Assembly: GCA_944470555.2 (NCBI GenBank)
Contig: OX104129.1
Span: 52,485,998 to 52,549,997, forward strand
DNA from: Heterobilharzia americana
Taxonomy: Eukaryota; Platyhelminthes; Trematoda; Strigeidida; Schistosomatidae
Direction of reading: 5' to 3'
Length of the DNA stretch: 64,000 bases
Shown here: positions 23,140-36,502 of the stretch, piece by piece
Layout of the letters: each line of letters opens with the position of its first letter
How positions within the stretch are numbered: position 1 is the stretch's first letter
The notes under the pieces: model-generated
Databases searched by the model: none
Told to the model about the DNA's origin: nothing
What the model saw: only the letters and a program-made list of their open reading frames with translations
Position numbers and translations under genes: made by a program

Positions 23140-23845
23140 TGCACTCAATTGTCTGTGAGGTCCAAATTTATTACTTTTTTAATGTTAGCACACAACCGTC
23201 TATATTTAGACTGTGTCGGACAGCTGCAAATGTCATCGGCGTACAAAGTAAAGAGAAGGGGACCTAATACACTGCTATGAGCTACGCCAGAGGTAATCGG
23301 CCTAGGTTTTAAAGCGTGTGAGTCTACCTTCATTACTTGGATGCGCTTACTGAGGAAAGACTTGATCAATACCAATAATGGATTGTAGGATCTCAAAGAC
23401 TAACATACATATTAACAGTTAGTGATCATCTGTGTCAAATGTCTCTGAAATGTCAAAATAAAATGTAGGTACTAGTTGGTGTCGGTCACGTTAACAATTC
23501 ATGACGTGAAAGAAGTCAAGATGGCAAGTTACACAGGTCGTCTATTTTAGGAACGCATGCTGGTTCGATGCGATGATGTTGCTACTAAGTATGTGCTGAA
23601 GAACGCTCCCCTTGACATTTTCTCGATAATTCTAGAAACTGCAGGCGCATAATATTCTGGTCTGCAGTTACTGGCTGGCGTCGTTGAACCGGATTTATAT
23701 CAGGGCGTGTGAAAGATTCTAGAAACATGGTAAATATTTGGGGCAATAATAATGGAATATCAGGGACACCATATGTAAAGGAAGTGATGATACTGTGTCC
23801 ATGCCAGCGTTTCTGTGGCATTTTGGCATCTTGTTTACTTCGTTA
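23140..23845 (-). mobile_element. Family C (CR1-like) RT segment, inverted 5' arm
   Basis: The minus strand carries a broken CR1-type RT. A block around 23690 reads RPDINPVQRRQP. DISETFDTDDH stands for the usual DFSKAFDTVDH (near 23440). RSYNPLLVLIKSFLSKRIQV and TSGVAHSSVLGPLLFTLY (near 23295-23240) follow. The segment stops near the catalytic site. It lies back to back with a plus-strand segment of the same type that begins at 23850. Confidence 0.75.
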
Positions 23846-23849
23846 CCAT

Positions 23850-24760
23850 TGCAGTATGTAAATTCAACCGTATCTACTGCATTAACCAGTGGAGTAATAC
23901 AGGGTGGTGTCCTGGACCTTGTTGTTCATGACTTATACCAATAGTGTGTGCAAGTGTTTCACCTCAGGGGAAACATTCCCATACGCTGATGACCTTAAGG
24001 TTGTATGCTCGTGTTACATCCATGAACTAAGCAGTACGCTATCTGCTGTTCAAAGTGAGTGAAGTTGCCAAATGGTGTGATGAGTCCATCTCAAGTTCAA
24101 CACTGATAAGTGTGGTTGGCTTTGCATAGCAGCGATAGCCCAGAAGTGTCTCTCGAAGTTTGTGGACAAGAGCTACCTGGACGTTCTCCAGTGCTGGATC
24201 TTGGTCTCAGACATTCCAGTGATTTAGCATTCTCCGAACAAACTGCTTGTATCACATATAGGCCAATTAGACGCCTTGGATGCATCGCCCGTAACTTTTA
24301 TAGTGCTGAATCAATCGTCCTACTCTTCACAGTGAGCATCCGTCCAATTTTAGAATACTCCCTGTTTATCCTGAGTGGCCCTCGTATAAGCAACAAAGGA
24401 AAAATTGAAGGGTTGCAACGCCACTTTACATTGGGAACACTAGGAACTGACTGAAGCCCATAGTACATCTCCAGGTGCAGCATGCTAGGACCGGAATCTC
24501 CCTGGAAGAGGCGACTTAGAATGAATCATATATTTAACTATAAATTACTTCGTAAGTAAATGCACACATGTGGTCCGGAAATTAAAGTAGTTGTAACGTC
24601 TACTCACTATTTACGTAATCACAATTTATTGGCTGAAAATGAGTTTTGCCAGTAAATATCTTCCTCAGCAGGTTTCCTCACATCCGGAATAGACTTCCTG
24701 AGAAATACGTACTGCAGGTTCACTATCCGTCTTCGTTTCTCACTTAATAAGCTCCTAACA
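23850..24760 (+). mobile_element. Family C (CR1-like) RT and C-terminal segment
   Basis: The plus strand resumes the same element type at TSGVIQGGVLD (23882-23914), then the catalytic FPYADDL (23976-23996), DLGLRHSSDLAFSEQ (near 24200), RRLGCIARNF and SIRPILEYSLFI (near 24330-24370), and KIEGLQRHFT. These are the usual CR1-clade landmarks after the RT palm. Frameshifts and stops occur, so the copy is inactive. Confidence 0.82.
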
Positions 24761-26199
24761 GACGATGAGTCTACCACTCACCTAGGCACTACCTATATGT
24801 TCTGGGCTAATTAAAACATACTGGGACCTTCGAAAGCAAAAATTAGGTCTGTCATAAACCTCAAGTACCTGAAATCTCAATGGACTCACAAACGGTGTCT
24901 GATTACTAGCCCATCTGGTTGGAGTTTGCAGAACATGCACAGTCAGTGTTTCCTTCAAGTCTACTGACAAAACCGCCTATCTGAAAACTCGCGTGAACTT
25001 CATGTGAGAAGAACACAAAGTTATTCTCATGTGCAAAAATAAAGTTTACATATAGTTCGAATGGCTCCAAAAAGACAAGAATTTTTCTCCTCCCAGTTTG
25101 TTTTGCTTGGTATTCTATTGTCCAGTTTCTCCTTGAGCACCCTTTTCTCTTCTCTTTTCGGCATCAACCTGACGAGAAAATCTGAAGCATTAATTTGATG
25201 AAACAGTATCAAGTCACTGAAAGTCCCACTTAGTACATAATTTTGGAAACTGGTATAAGAATTATTCAGCTGGCCTTCCCGATTTCCTGTTCCTGAACAG
25301 CTTCACAATCAACTCATCTCCTTACCAGTACCACATGCGAAACCTCAAGTGCAATTACTGGTATCCTATTTCTCGTCCGCCACAAATGCAGCAAAAATCT
25401 GGATAAACAATCAAACCAGAGGGATCACTTTACTAACGGCAACACATCCATAATGATGCTATGCGACAGATTTCTCTAGTACTTTGTCTTGTATCAGTCC
25501 ATCCAATAGAATCCAATTAACACCCAATGTATCTCCTTGACAAAGCTGCATACTTTAATGTTAAATCTGTGAAGTTTTACTTATCTGTAAAATTCACCAC
25601 TGTTGAACGACGGTCTCCCAGTCTTTAATTACCTGCACCACAACAAACATTTTCAGTGTTATCAACCTGAAATAATCCTGGGAAAAACAACACTTGAAGA
25701 GTGAGGAATGCTTGAACCTAGATATTCACCTGGAAATAAATGATTGTTTGGATACTTACTTATTCCTGAAATCATTGCTGTAAGTTATTATTGGTCGATA
25801 AAGCTATGAACATAAGAATTGGTGTTGAAACTGATGTTTGTCTGACGAACGCAGATGGGTCAGACATGTCGACTACTCATAACACAGACACCGAATATTG
25901 CGACGATTGGATGCCACTTTAGTGCAAAAAAATTAATTGTGAGTAGGAAAGATCTAAATTCAGAACGATGTGTGTACTGCGTATTTTGTACTGATATTTT
26001 CCTACCCTTTTCATAACCTTTAGACACTTGATATCATGACACAGTTTAATGTCCTCCTTCTGTACCATTCAACATTGCTCAAAACCTTTAGGGTCCTCTG
26101 CAATTATCAATTTGATGATGTCTGTAAAACGGCTTCTCCGTATTAAATTCATAGCTTGAGAACAAGATATTTATTTATTGACGTCGGTGGAGGAGAAGA
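24761..26199. other. No recognised feature
   Basis: About 1.4 kb of AT-rich sequence, partly perhaps the 3' UTR of the preceding CR1-like element. No reading frame, repeat or motif that I can support. Confidence 0.5.
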
Positions 26200-27600
26200 A
26201 TGATTTTTGATGGTGCAGACCGTATTAGTGTTTCGAGAAAGATTTATAGGTTCCAGAAAACCAACTGCAGACGGGTTACTGAATATTTCACACATATCTA
26301 TCAGATAATTGTAAGCATCAGGTCCTCCGTAAACACATCCAACCAGAATTGTAACATTTCCGTGCCAAATGGCCAGGATGCTTGACCGGGTGCCTTCAGC
26401 TTAGCGAGTCCAGTTAGACTATCAAGGTCAGCATCAATGTCGAAAGTCGTCAAACCCCAGGCTATTGACTTTAGGGAAGTGTATGACGCTACACAATCAA
26501 GAGGAGGAATAATATGTAAAGCTTTCTGATTCGCTAAACAGACGAAAAGGTATTTCGGTATTGCTTGATTCAGCAGGCTCTGACGTCATTGCGTTGCGAA
26601 ACGTTTCATCACCCAGCTCACTTATAGTTATTGAGTTGCTGGGACATCCTAGTGGTAGAACGGCTGCATAGTGACTTGTATTAGCATCACCTTTATTTAG
26701 GGAGAGCAGGATGATGTTTTTATTTACGATATTCAGTGAGCACATGGTATCCATATGCACAGATTTTGACTCATTGCAAGTGCAGTCTCTGTACATGTGA
26801 CTTGGCATGATTGGAGAAAGGAGACATCTTAGGCTTGGGTATTTTAGAAGAGACACCTAATGGTTTAGTATGTTGTAGCTTTGAAGCACACCGGATGCCA
26901 TCATTATATTTTCGTGTGGCACATTCTTGTTTTTGTAATCGTTCAGTTCGCTTATTTCTGCCCTTAGTTCCTCTATAGAGGTATTCAAGCTTTCGATTTC
27001 AAGAAAGAATGACAATGTCACACTTGGTGACCGAAATCCATTCTCACAAAAGCCACGGCGCTTCGATTAGGCTTTACCCTGCTGCAACATAAAACGCTGC
27101 GGTCTTATTACATGTTGGACATGTAGAGTTGTTTCTTTTATCTATGATGCTGAATAGTTTGGCCAACCTAGTGCTCTTTCTTTTGAGTATAACTGGAGTA
27201 TAAACTGACTCATTTACGCAGTTGCAAGGGAGCCTGCTTTTGGCGTTACCAACATTTGGGCATTGTTGACAGAATAGAAGAAGCTTTCGCTTAACTGGCT
27301 TTCACATCTAAAATCCGTGGATAACTACATCTTGTGGTCATTAACTTGTGTATTAGTGAAGAAAAAGGAAAAATTGGCAGTTAAAATGTGGGAATGTAAT
27401 TAGTTTTAGGCAGATCCCAGCCACTCGTCAAATTAGTGTCAAGTCGGCGTTTAAAGGATTCAGACGAAGTTGATACTCCGTTCCACAGACAATTACGTCC
27501 TTGGCTTTTTACGTTCATCATCCATTTCTAGCTGCTTATCTGAGGTGTGGTTAGTCATTTGGAAGCCTTAATAGATTTGCGATGACGTTAATGACGGTTT
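26200..27600 (-). mobile_element. Family C (CR1-like) endonuclease-region fragment
   Basis: The minus strand shows an endonuclease-like block: TILVGCVYGGPDAYNYLID near 26340-26280, the conserved CR1 motif LVGCVYR-P. It is preceded by SLTGLAKLKAPGQASWPFGT (near 26430-26370) and by a longer open frame at 26856-26497. A zinc-knuckle-like CPTCN occurs further upstream near 27120. The 26360-26480 segment is strongly similar, inverted, to 52700-52860. Stops interrupt the frame. Confidence 0.65.
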
Positions 27601-27619
27601 TGATACGGTTATGAAATCA

Positions 27620-28330
27620 AGTTAAAATGCGGCACAATTTAAAGCGTACCGCTTTATGATTGACGAGGCTGAACAGTGCTTTCGACTCAAGAACCACAGT
27701 GAGTTTCGGTGCCTGTGTCCCAATACTTGGCGGAGACAGGATATCTGATCGACACACTCGAGACTAGGTTTGAATTCTCCTGGTTGTTTGAGGTCTACTG
27801 TTCCTAAGTTCCAGTTGGGTGCCTTAGAGTTACAGGACCTGGAACCTGAGGCACAATGTTCTCCCGACTGCCCGCCGTTCAAACAACCACTGCAGGATCT
27901 CCCGCCATCGCATAAACAGTGAAAACGATAAATCGCCGTATCTTAGTATCGAAGTTGTCTGCCTGCATAATTGATACAGTTTCACCCACGTGGGAATTCA
28001 GCACTTTTTACGACTGAATTTTGTAACCTAGCCCAAGTCAGAAACTTAAGAGTGTGGAGAACACGAAAATATCTACAAAAGTTTTCATAAACTGTGACAA
28101 TCATCGATTGGGACCAGTCACAAGGGATCATAACTTATTCTTATGTGGTGGCTGATACTTCCATTAACCTAACCAGCAATAACTCTTTTTGAATAACTTT
28201 AGTAGTATCGCATCTGGCACTGACACCCTTCTTCGTCCTAGATCATATACGACTCTCTCGACTTCTGCAAGTGCTGACGTATTTCAATAAGGATGTCATC
28301 GGATGTTTGACAATGAAGCTTGTGGTGGAC
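27620..28330 (-). mobile_element. Family B non-LTR retrotransposon fragment (RT N-terminal part)
   Basis: A minus-strand frame with CVDQISCLRQVLGHRHRNS corresponds to the RT motif CIDQIFTLRQVLEHRHAYR of the copy at 57.9 kb. The block 28090-28260 resembles 17890-18070 ('gaccagtca', 'gggatcata', 'cttttttga'-like words in order). It directly follows the family C fragment, suggesting nested or serial insertion. Confidence 0.6.
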
Positions 28331-30059
28331 CCAAAGAATGTCAAGTAAACCAAAATGACAAACTACGAACATTTACAAAAAAACGGATTTTATGATACAC
28401 ATGTATGAAAAGTTATACGTTATAGAATAAATAGTACTGTCAATGTTATAGATAATCACTGGCTACTTGGAGGTTATCTCTTCAGTATTGTCCACCACAA
28501 TTTTGGGATACTTCAGAGATCAGAAGGCGATATTTGTTGTCTCTCCGCTGCGGTCGTCGGTCGTCTTGATTGTCGTAATATTTGGAAGTAGGATGAGAGT
28601 CCTGTAAACTCCCAGGACAATCAGTTATTATGCACGACAGACAATAGTCACGGAGGCAGAAGTCGGGATGGTTAGAAGCACATTATATTTCCATGATTAG
28701 AAGCAGCAAAAGATGTAATTACTGCCACAACCGAAAAGGTGTATATATAAACAACACTCGTTTTTACAAGTATTAGGAATAATGTACAGAATGTGTAAAA
28801 GAAACGGTGAAAACGAAATACTGCTTAAGTTGAAGTGGTTTATACACATTTGTATGCAGTCTCCACAAGCTGTAGGTACTATAGTATGTCCCTGATCTAT
28901 GTAATGTGATTTCGTCGTCTCGTCATCTTTGACTTAACACTCACTATTTGTCTTCGTCTTGATTCAGGCACATAATTTTCTGTTGCATGAGGTGGACTTT
29001 TGACAATTTAGCAATGTTTTGGCTCCACTGTGAAGTGATAGCTTGTCATTCAACTGTCTACTTGAAACGTTTACTGCTTGATTTTATTCTTCGGAATATT
29101 ATCTTTATTTGTTAGTATGTGAATTTCATCGCTTACCAATACCTTTCATTCATTCATATACCAGAATAAAATAATAAGTATTTTATTCTCATATTAGCGA
29201 TTTAACATGAGAGAAGCCAGTTTGACGGGCATCATCGGATTGATACATGCTGAAAAATCTGCTAAATTCTATAGGTCATGAGTAGTTCAAAAGAGAGGTC
29301 AATAAATTCTATTAAAAACATCAGAAGATTCCACTAGTTGTGAAAGGAACAAAAAATACCACTTTTCAGCAATTGCAGACAGTGTTAAAGTTTACATCGT
29401 TTTCAGTCATACTTTCTTTTTATACCATTCGTGACACCAAAGTCTCACAAAATCCAAACTTTCCGTTACAAGCAGTCGAAATGTTTGACTTGTTTGCATA
29501 ATGTCACGTTATGCCAGAAAAACATCTATCTTACCCCAAATTCTCATGCTTATAGCTTTGGAGACCAAAAGAAACCGCACTAGTGATTTAGGGAATCTGT
29601 AAGTTTCCACATGATCATGTAATCCAAGTGAATACCTATTCAGGTGTCACCGTTCACAGCAATATAGATTCACGCCATCAGAATCGGATATTGTAATGCA
29701 AAGGAACAAATATTTAAAGAACTACAGACTAATGGCACTGGGTTTTACACACTGTTCACATTAAGGTATGCAGCATTACCAAGGAGGTATAGATTGAACG
29801 AACTCCATGAAATTGTGTATTAACCAGTTAAGTTAAAAGTAATTTCTCCTTTTCATCAGTTTTTACACATTTTGTTTATTCTTCTTAATACTTGTAAAGA
29901 TGAGTGTTGTTTATCTGCACAGCTTAAAAATTGAAATTTTGGTTTCTGTATTACTTTGAGGCTAGTTTCAAAAGTGGAATGTAGTGTAATTCTGTCCACT
30001 TCAACTTCTGCATCCATTGAAAATTGTTCGACGTGAATACTCGTTGATTGTCCTTGGAT
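28331..30059. other. No recognised feature
   Basis: About 1.7 kb. The 28540-28640 stretch is locally GC-richer ('ctccgctgcggtcgtcgg'), but no coding frame, terminal repeat or RNA fold was identified. The minus-strand open frame at 29856-30086 has no recognisable domain and overlaps the SINE end. Confidence 0.4.
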
Positions 30060-30355
30060 TTTACAGGACACTTCATCCGGTCCCAAATATCACGACAGTA
30101 TCAATCGTTCTAGCATAGGAATCATCAGCCGTGCATACTTACTATCACGCCGTGGATTGAACCAAGAATATTCGTGTTCCTTGGCCAGCAGGTTATCACT
30201 GACCTACTGCAACGGAATCCAATGGTTCATATAGCGCGACTATTACCTAATATGATCTTTGAGTATTTATCCTTACACATACCCTGCTTGCCTCACTGGT
30301 CACGAATTCTCATTGGGACTTCAGGAAACACCTCTTGAAGTTGGTCTACAGTGAG
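30060..30355 (-). mobile_element. Hammerhead-type SINE, minus-strand copy with decayed ribozyme
   Basis: On the minus strand the 5' block ('ggtgtttcctgaagtcc', 'gcgctatatgaacc', 'ttggattccg') and B-box TTGGTTCAATCC (30165-30154) align with the SINE at 1738. A hammerhead position follows with a canonical CTGATGA (30127-30121), but the GAAA box has become GATT, so cleavage is not expected. Confidence 0.65.
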
Positions 30356-30369
30356 TATCGCGCTTGAAA

Positions 30370-30480
30370 AAACAGTTGTCCGGTGCTCCCAGATTTTCAA
30401 TGCTCCTCTAAACGATGTCAGTCCGAGATGAATATCAAACTGAAATCAATAGACCCCCAAACTTAAACTTCCAGTTGAGA
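30370..30480 (+). mobile_element. Hammerhead-type SINE 3' tail fragment
   Basis: A plus-strand tail ('ttgtccggtgctccca', 'gatgtcagtcc', 'aatatcaaactgaaatcaat') matching 2025-2095 and 63345-63415. It abuts the 5' end of the minus-strand copy at 30355, forming a head-to-head pair. Confidence 0.6.
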
Positions 30481-32600
30481 AAACTGATTGAAAAAACATC
30501 GTCTGCACCTAACAGTTGGCATGTTCTTCGATGGAATTTACACTCAGGCGTTTAGTGGACTTCCTGGTTAACTGAAAACACACTTCGCCTGAAAGGCTAA
30601 ATGTTCTTCCATTTACTCACTGGATCAGTACATACGTACACACCGACCATGATGTGATCACTTAATACTTTTCCACCTAGATTCGAAGAATAATAAGCTT
30701 GTTTCTTGTTGTGATGTGATATTTCATGTGGATCAAGTTGCTGCTATTCGTAATCTTAAATAATACTAGACACTGCAATATAGGAGTTGCATTTGGACAA
30801 CAGGATGAACGAAATATAAGAGAGACTAGTCTACGCAGATGGCTTGTATATCACCTTTGTTTTGTGGCTGTGGAAGAAATAATTCCGTCCTTTCAAGTAA
30901 CAGCAAGGCGGAAGAGGTTGGAACTGGCATTCAGGCATTGACGAAAGTCGAATAACAAGACCAGTAAGCGTCTGGATAAAAACTTCGTCAAATAACATAA
31001 CGACTAATGGATGCAGACAAGCGGTACGACCATAGGTACACCACCTATTCTACATATTCTTATCGATAATAATAGGTATTTTTATCACTTCTGACACTAA
31101 GATTTGTTTCGAACGGAAATTGACTGTATGCCACCGGCGTTGCAGATCATCGGCGAGCCCCACCAGCATTCAATTATTTCTATCAGTGTTTAAATATTGG
31201 CATATTCTAGCGGACCATGTCCATCACATCCTACACGTCTCTCATTCTCTTTCATTTCTCCACGCTCATTAACATTCGCACAACAATCATCATCACTGAT
31301 TTCGTTTATTTTCCTAACCAACTTCTAATGCCTACACAATCAGTAGTATTGCCACGTGTTTCGCATCCGTCCCTTTCACTTTCCAATCTGCTTGCTATTC
31401 TCCAGTTCTATAAAACCGTTATGAATTCCTAATGTTTACACACTGATTATTTCATTTCATTCTGCATGTTGTGCAACCTGATGTTAGATCAATTGCTACT
31501 CCATACAAGTGACCGTGAAACCATCACTACACGTTGAAAATCGTCCTGGATACGTAGCTACAAAAGGCAGTCAATAGGGGAGTTGTTTTCAAGTCATGAT
31601 CAGATCATGTTCAAGTCGTGATTTATACATGCGCTGACATGGGACCAGATTAGAGACTTTGACCCCACACAAGAAATCTGACTGCTTCATTGATGGCTTC
31701 ACTTTCTGAGAGTTTTGTAAATACATATATATCATATATTTGCCTAATAAAAGTTGTCCCTGTTCTTGCAGTCACAAGCCGTCTTTGTCTTCTGATTTTT
31801 CCGCGGCTCAGTAAGGCAGAAGTACTTAGTAAGGTCAGTCGTAAGTGTATTCGGCTGAGGTATCTATTGAGTCCAGTATTGACTATAGCCAAGCGCGCGC
31901 AACCCCACCACTCGGTCACAATGGTTATACTGAATTTTTACTGCTTCACAACTCCAACATATCAATCTTGACCAACGTCTCGAATTACATTTACTCATGC
32001 ATTTACCACCATACGTCTTCAGCCTCACATCAGATAGCAAGCATGTAGTCATCAACCATTTGACCGCAAACAAACTCATTCATGACAAGCATTATCACAG
32101 ATACCTGCTCAACTGCAGACTCAATCCAGTCACTCCAGTCCATCTAATCTGAGATCTGTGTGAGGATATTCTGGTCTGACAGATCACTTCACACCGTCTA
32201 ACAAATATCTATCCTGTTGATTAGATAGTTGTTCGATGATCCTGCAAATCAATATCAAGGATCAACCTGATGACGGTTTCTTCATCTGATAGGATGTAGT
32301 GAATTCAAACTGTCTAGGAGATCGGCAACAGAATTTTAACATGCGGACTGAAATCAACAATGTGACTTGTTAATTAGATGGTCTCCTCCTGATTAGCATG
32401 CTGATTGCGAAGCATCGCCGAAAATCATATTTCGGAGGCACCCGAAAGTTGACTATATATCAATAAAATACGACATGAAATTCTGACTTGCGTCTTTGTC
32501 TAAATATCAGATAGATCAGGGAGACAACTGAGCATTCAGTCAGAGTCCCAGGTAACACACTGATCACTCACCCTAGAATGAACTGCTTGTTTACCTTCGT
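30481..32600. other. No gene recognised
   Basis: About 2.1 kb. The open frames at 31217-31432 and 31690-31971 show no known domain. 31745-31800 and 32460-32505 both have an AATAAA-like signal followed by a 'cgtctttgtc' word, which might reflect repeated ends, but I could not pair them as LTRs. Confidence 0.4.
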
Positions 32601-34899
32601 CGCTTCACGAGTCAACTATACCTTCTGTAAGTTAACAGCGAAATTGTAAGAAGACGAGATTTGTGTTTGTAAAACGTGCATATGGAGAGGGGAAAATATC
32701 AAAGGTAGAATGTAACAATCAAAGCTGAAGCTCAAGTTGAAGTTACTGAGAATACAACGAGATGTGGAAGTGTTTGTGAAAAATGAAGAAATCATCAATT
32801 CTCAACATGGTAAAGGAAGTGTCACAAGAAACTTGATACTGGGAGTCGTTTCATTCTCACACCAATCTGTTAGCATTGGTATGAAATGCATTGAATTCAG
32901 GGAAAAGGAAATCGCTCGTAGTTTTGAGTGAGTTGTCTACAATGGAATGAAAGGTGGCAATTCGTTTCACATTCGTATTTCTTATGACAGATATGAGTAA
33001 ATACAAAGCAGAGTAACAAGGCAAATGAGAGAGACATGAAACATTCCCTATGTGATCAACTTTTATTCACTGAAGAGATGCTTACCAATGCCCAGCTCAT
33101 TCATATACTGTTCAACACCCTCTTGGTTTGCATAATTCATACGTATAAACTGAAATTCTCTAAGCATGTGTCAATATTCTTCACTTCTCATTGATGTCAA
33201 GGATGAATGGAAGTTAGCGTGAAAACTTAGGAACACAATACTGTTAAGCGAGTGACCGAATCACATGTTTTAGCATGAACCAAAACAAGCTTAGTTGAAG
33301 TTTCGCTCAGTTAAGTTATCGACATGAGTTCACACGCATGACGGAAGATATCTATTCAGAAATCGAAACACCAGTGTCCAAACTAGATGATATCAGTGTT
33401 CCTTAAAACAAAACGATTCACAATCTCAGGTATATTTTAAACGTGCTACCTAGGTGTAGTATATTGGACAAAATAATAAGAGGGACATTTATTTTGTTGC
33501 CTCTTCTCACACAAACACAGACACACAAACATGTTTGCGTAAACAGCTGGCTCGTTAAAAGTCTCTTCTCTCTTATATTAGCAATCATCACCATCTATAT
33601 GTAACGTGTACGTGTATTGGTGAAGGTGTTCAATATACACAAGAATGCCTAACCTCTCTCTCTCATCATTTATCATTAGAAGAGCAATCAGAAAGTTCAT
33701 CACTGTGATCATTAGTAGCATTTTTACAAACAGTGAACATCTCCTTTCGCTTAGATCTATAAATACATAGAGTGTAAGTTGAAAAATATTTGGAGAAAAG
33801 TATTTTGTAGGAGAAATTGTTTGTTGAGCATCTAATATTCTGTTCACTTGGTGAAAGTTGATTGAGCGATAGAGATACCTACTCTCACCTACTTATTGTT
33901 CTCGAATACTCACTCTGTCTTTCTAACTAAGCATATGACGCCATTGGATCAGAGTGTATTAGTTGCGCGGTCTTCGGAATGTTACTTCGTTGAAAATACA
34001 TGCTTCATTCACACTTTGAAGGCTGCACATAGTATGTAATCAAATGACTGCCAGTGAAGAATAGCAGCAACTGCATATTATTCTCTCTACATTGGAAGCT
34101 AGAGTAAAACAAAACTAGTGAGACATTAGCTGTTGGTTACCCATACCGGTCGAAACAGCCCCTGTCCCATGCGTTGCATCTCTTCTTCTTCTTTTTCTTC
34201 TTGAATGTTACAGTGTGTTTGAAGATTGGTGATTCAACGTGCGTTCTTCTCTTACACATGAGACTGCTGTTGACAGTATTATATGTCTTTCGCATGTCGA
34301 ATTTTCAGTCACTATTTATTTTGTCTCATGTTTCAGGCAGCTTAGTCAAAAACGTTGATTGAGAGGGGGTGCGCAGATGTATCCACTGAAGTGTAATCAT
34401 TATATACTGCAGCCGTGGAAAGAAATTTTATCAATCATTAGAATAAAACTATCGTGATGACTGATTTCACATGCACACAATTCATCTGCTTCAACCCACG
34501 TTCACATAGATCATGATTTATTTTCCCCCAGAAACAACTCAAAACTTCCATGGCGAACGTTGTGCTAAATAGTCTAAATTCAACCAGTCATATACATATA
34601 TCAATGTTTCATGAAGTTTCCTACATTAGATTGTCGAGCTCTGAAATCTGACTCCAAATTTTATATACGTGTCCAGATACACTATCGTCTATGTATAATT
34701 CCCGACACTGCTGATCCACCTGCGTCAGACAGCGTAAATATCAGGAGTTAACGCGAAGTATATATCAGGATGTTGTATTAGTCAACGAGCAAGCAAAAAG
34801 TCTTTATCAGTACAACTAAACAAAAAGTGTTCAATGAGTTGTTACATACATCAAGACAATACAATGAAATAAAATGCCACAAGCTGACCCATTTATTCC

Positions 34900-34920
34900 C
34901 ATTCATTCATTCATTCATTC
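34900..34920 (+). repeat. (ATTC)n microsatellite
   Basis: Five tandem ATTC units. No associated feature. Confidence 0.9.
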
Positions 34921-36502
34921 CGATTCATGGTATCAGATTTGACATGAAATAGAGAGTGGAAGCCAATCTGAATGAGCATTGATCTGGCTATTGATACACT
35001 ACGAAGAAGAAGTAGAGAAGAGTGTCTTAGACTTCATTTATCCAGGTGGGAATCCGATTAATTTAGTTGAGTGATGTTATGAGTCTTTTCACTATTACAC
35101 ATTTCAACACTCATTAAATAAGGAGTCGTGAGTATTTACGGAGTGCATTGACGATGTCAAGTACCACGCATCCTCACGTATGATGATTTTCTAGATTTTG
35201 TCTAGCAGTCAGTACATGGAAACTGATAGATTAGAGTATGCTGCTTAATTGGTTCTATCGGATCGTTAAGCCGGTCGACGAAGCTTATCTGTGGGTGAGT
35301 TTGTAGATCTATATGCAACGCCAGTGTCAGCTTTGTATAGGATTCTACGTAAATTTCTGATATTCCTTCCCTATATGGCAACATAATGGAGACTGTGAAC
35401 GCAAAGCATACATGAAGACACAAATCTTCTTCCTACGCTTGTTTTCTCGAACTACCAGTTGACGTCATTTTTCGGCGCTTTACAGTTCAGCGTTGCACAA
35501 CTCATCTCCATTTCTCCCCTTTATGATTCAATGACATGCTCAATAGATAACTGATTGTTCCTCCAATTGCACTGTTCTTGACACACTATGTCACTGTGTA
35601 AAAGGTTGACCTCAGCTCCTTGACATGATTCAGCATACTTGAATGACTACAGTGTTGTAAATTATCTTCGTTAATGTGAAAGCATTAGAGTATATGAGAT
35701 GTAATACTCAACACACCCAATATTTGCCATTATATCCGGTCGACTCATGACAATATTTCATATAAATATCATGCTCAATGTGACGAAAGTTGTTGCGGCA
35801 GTCATGTGTGAATGACTAGAATTTTCCACATTCAGCAATCCGGAATGCATGCTGCCAAACGTATATTCTCTTTCGTGATATCATACCTCACATAATTCAC
35901 GTTTCATTGTTCACTTCTGAGATTTCATACCTCACTCCCCTGTGTGAGGCGGAATTCGACTTCACTGACAAATTGTGGATTCGATGATTCTTCATTCGAC
36001 TCCACTTTATCTGAACTGGAGAATCAAACAAAGTTTTTTGACATGTATCGCGTGTATTATCGGTGCCAAATGTGTACAGCATGACAATATGTGATGACTG
36101 TGGTATAACACAGACGAGTTGATTATTGTATTTTGCAATGCGGACACTGGGTAGGATGCTGATGCAGCACACGTAAGAATATTCAGGTGACAAATAAACT
36201 ATACATAAAGCATATGCATCGAACCTGTGCGTTATTAAGATAATACAAATAAGCGGCGTTGAAGTAATTCGGTTTTGATCGACGATAACATCAAATAAGC
36301 TTGACATGAATTTCAGTTGAACAAAGTGCTAAATAGGTTCAAACAGTGCACTGAGTGTATGATTATTTCATACATACAGGTGACAATATGCTGTTTCAAG
36401 TCGGCTGCTGCTTTTATAGCAGACTAGAGATGGCACCAAGCTTCTTCTTGATGAGTGACAGTGTTCTGTTCCGATAACCGCCTAGTCAACTTCCCACTGA
36501 AA

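Noticed and set aside
23240..23262. LYADDI on the minus strand taken as the RT catalytic YADD
   Set aside because: It directly follows GPLLF, where CR1-type RTs have an IYVNDL-like stretch; the true catalytic box comes later (compare FPYADDL at 23976-23996).
31690..32505. LTR retrotransposon ends
   Set aside because: Two AATAAA-like signals with a shared 'cgtctttgtc' word were seen, but no paired long repeats, primer binding site or gag/pol frame.
35897..36307. 136-codon minus-strand open frame as a gene
   Set aside because: No start context, no domain, composition like its surroundings, and no splice partners; length alone is not convincing in this sequence.
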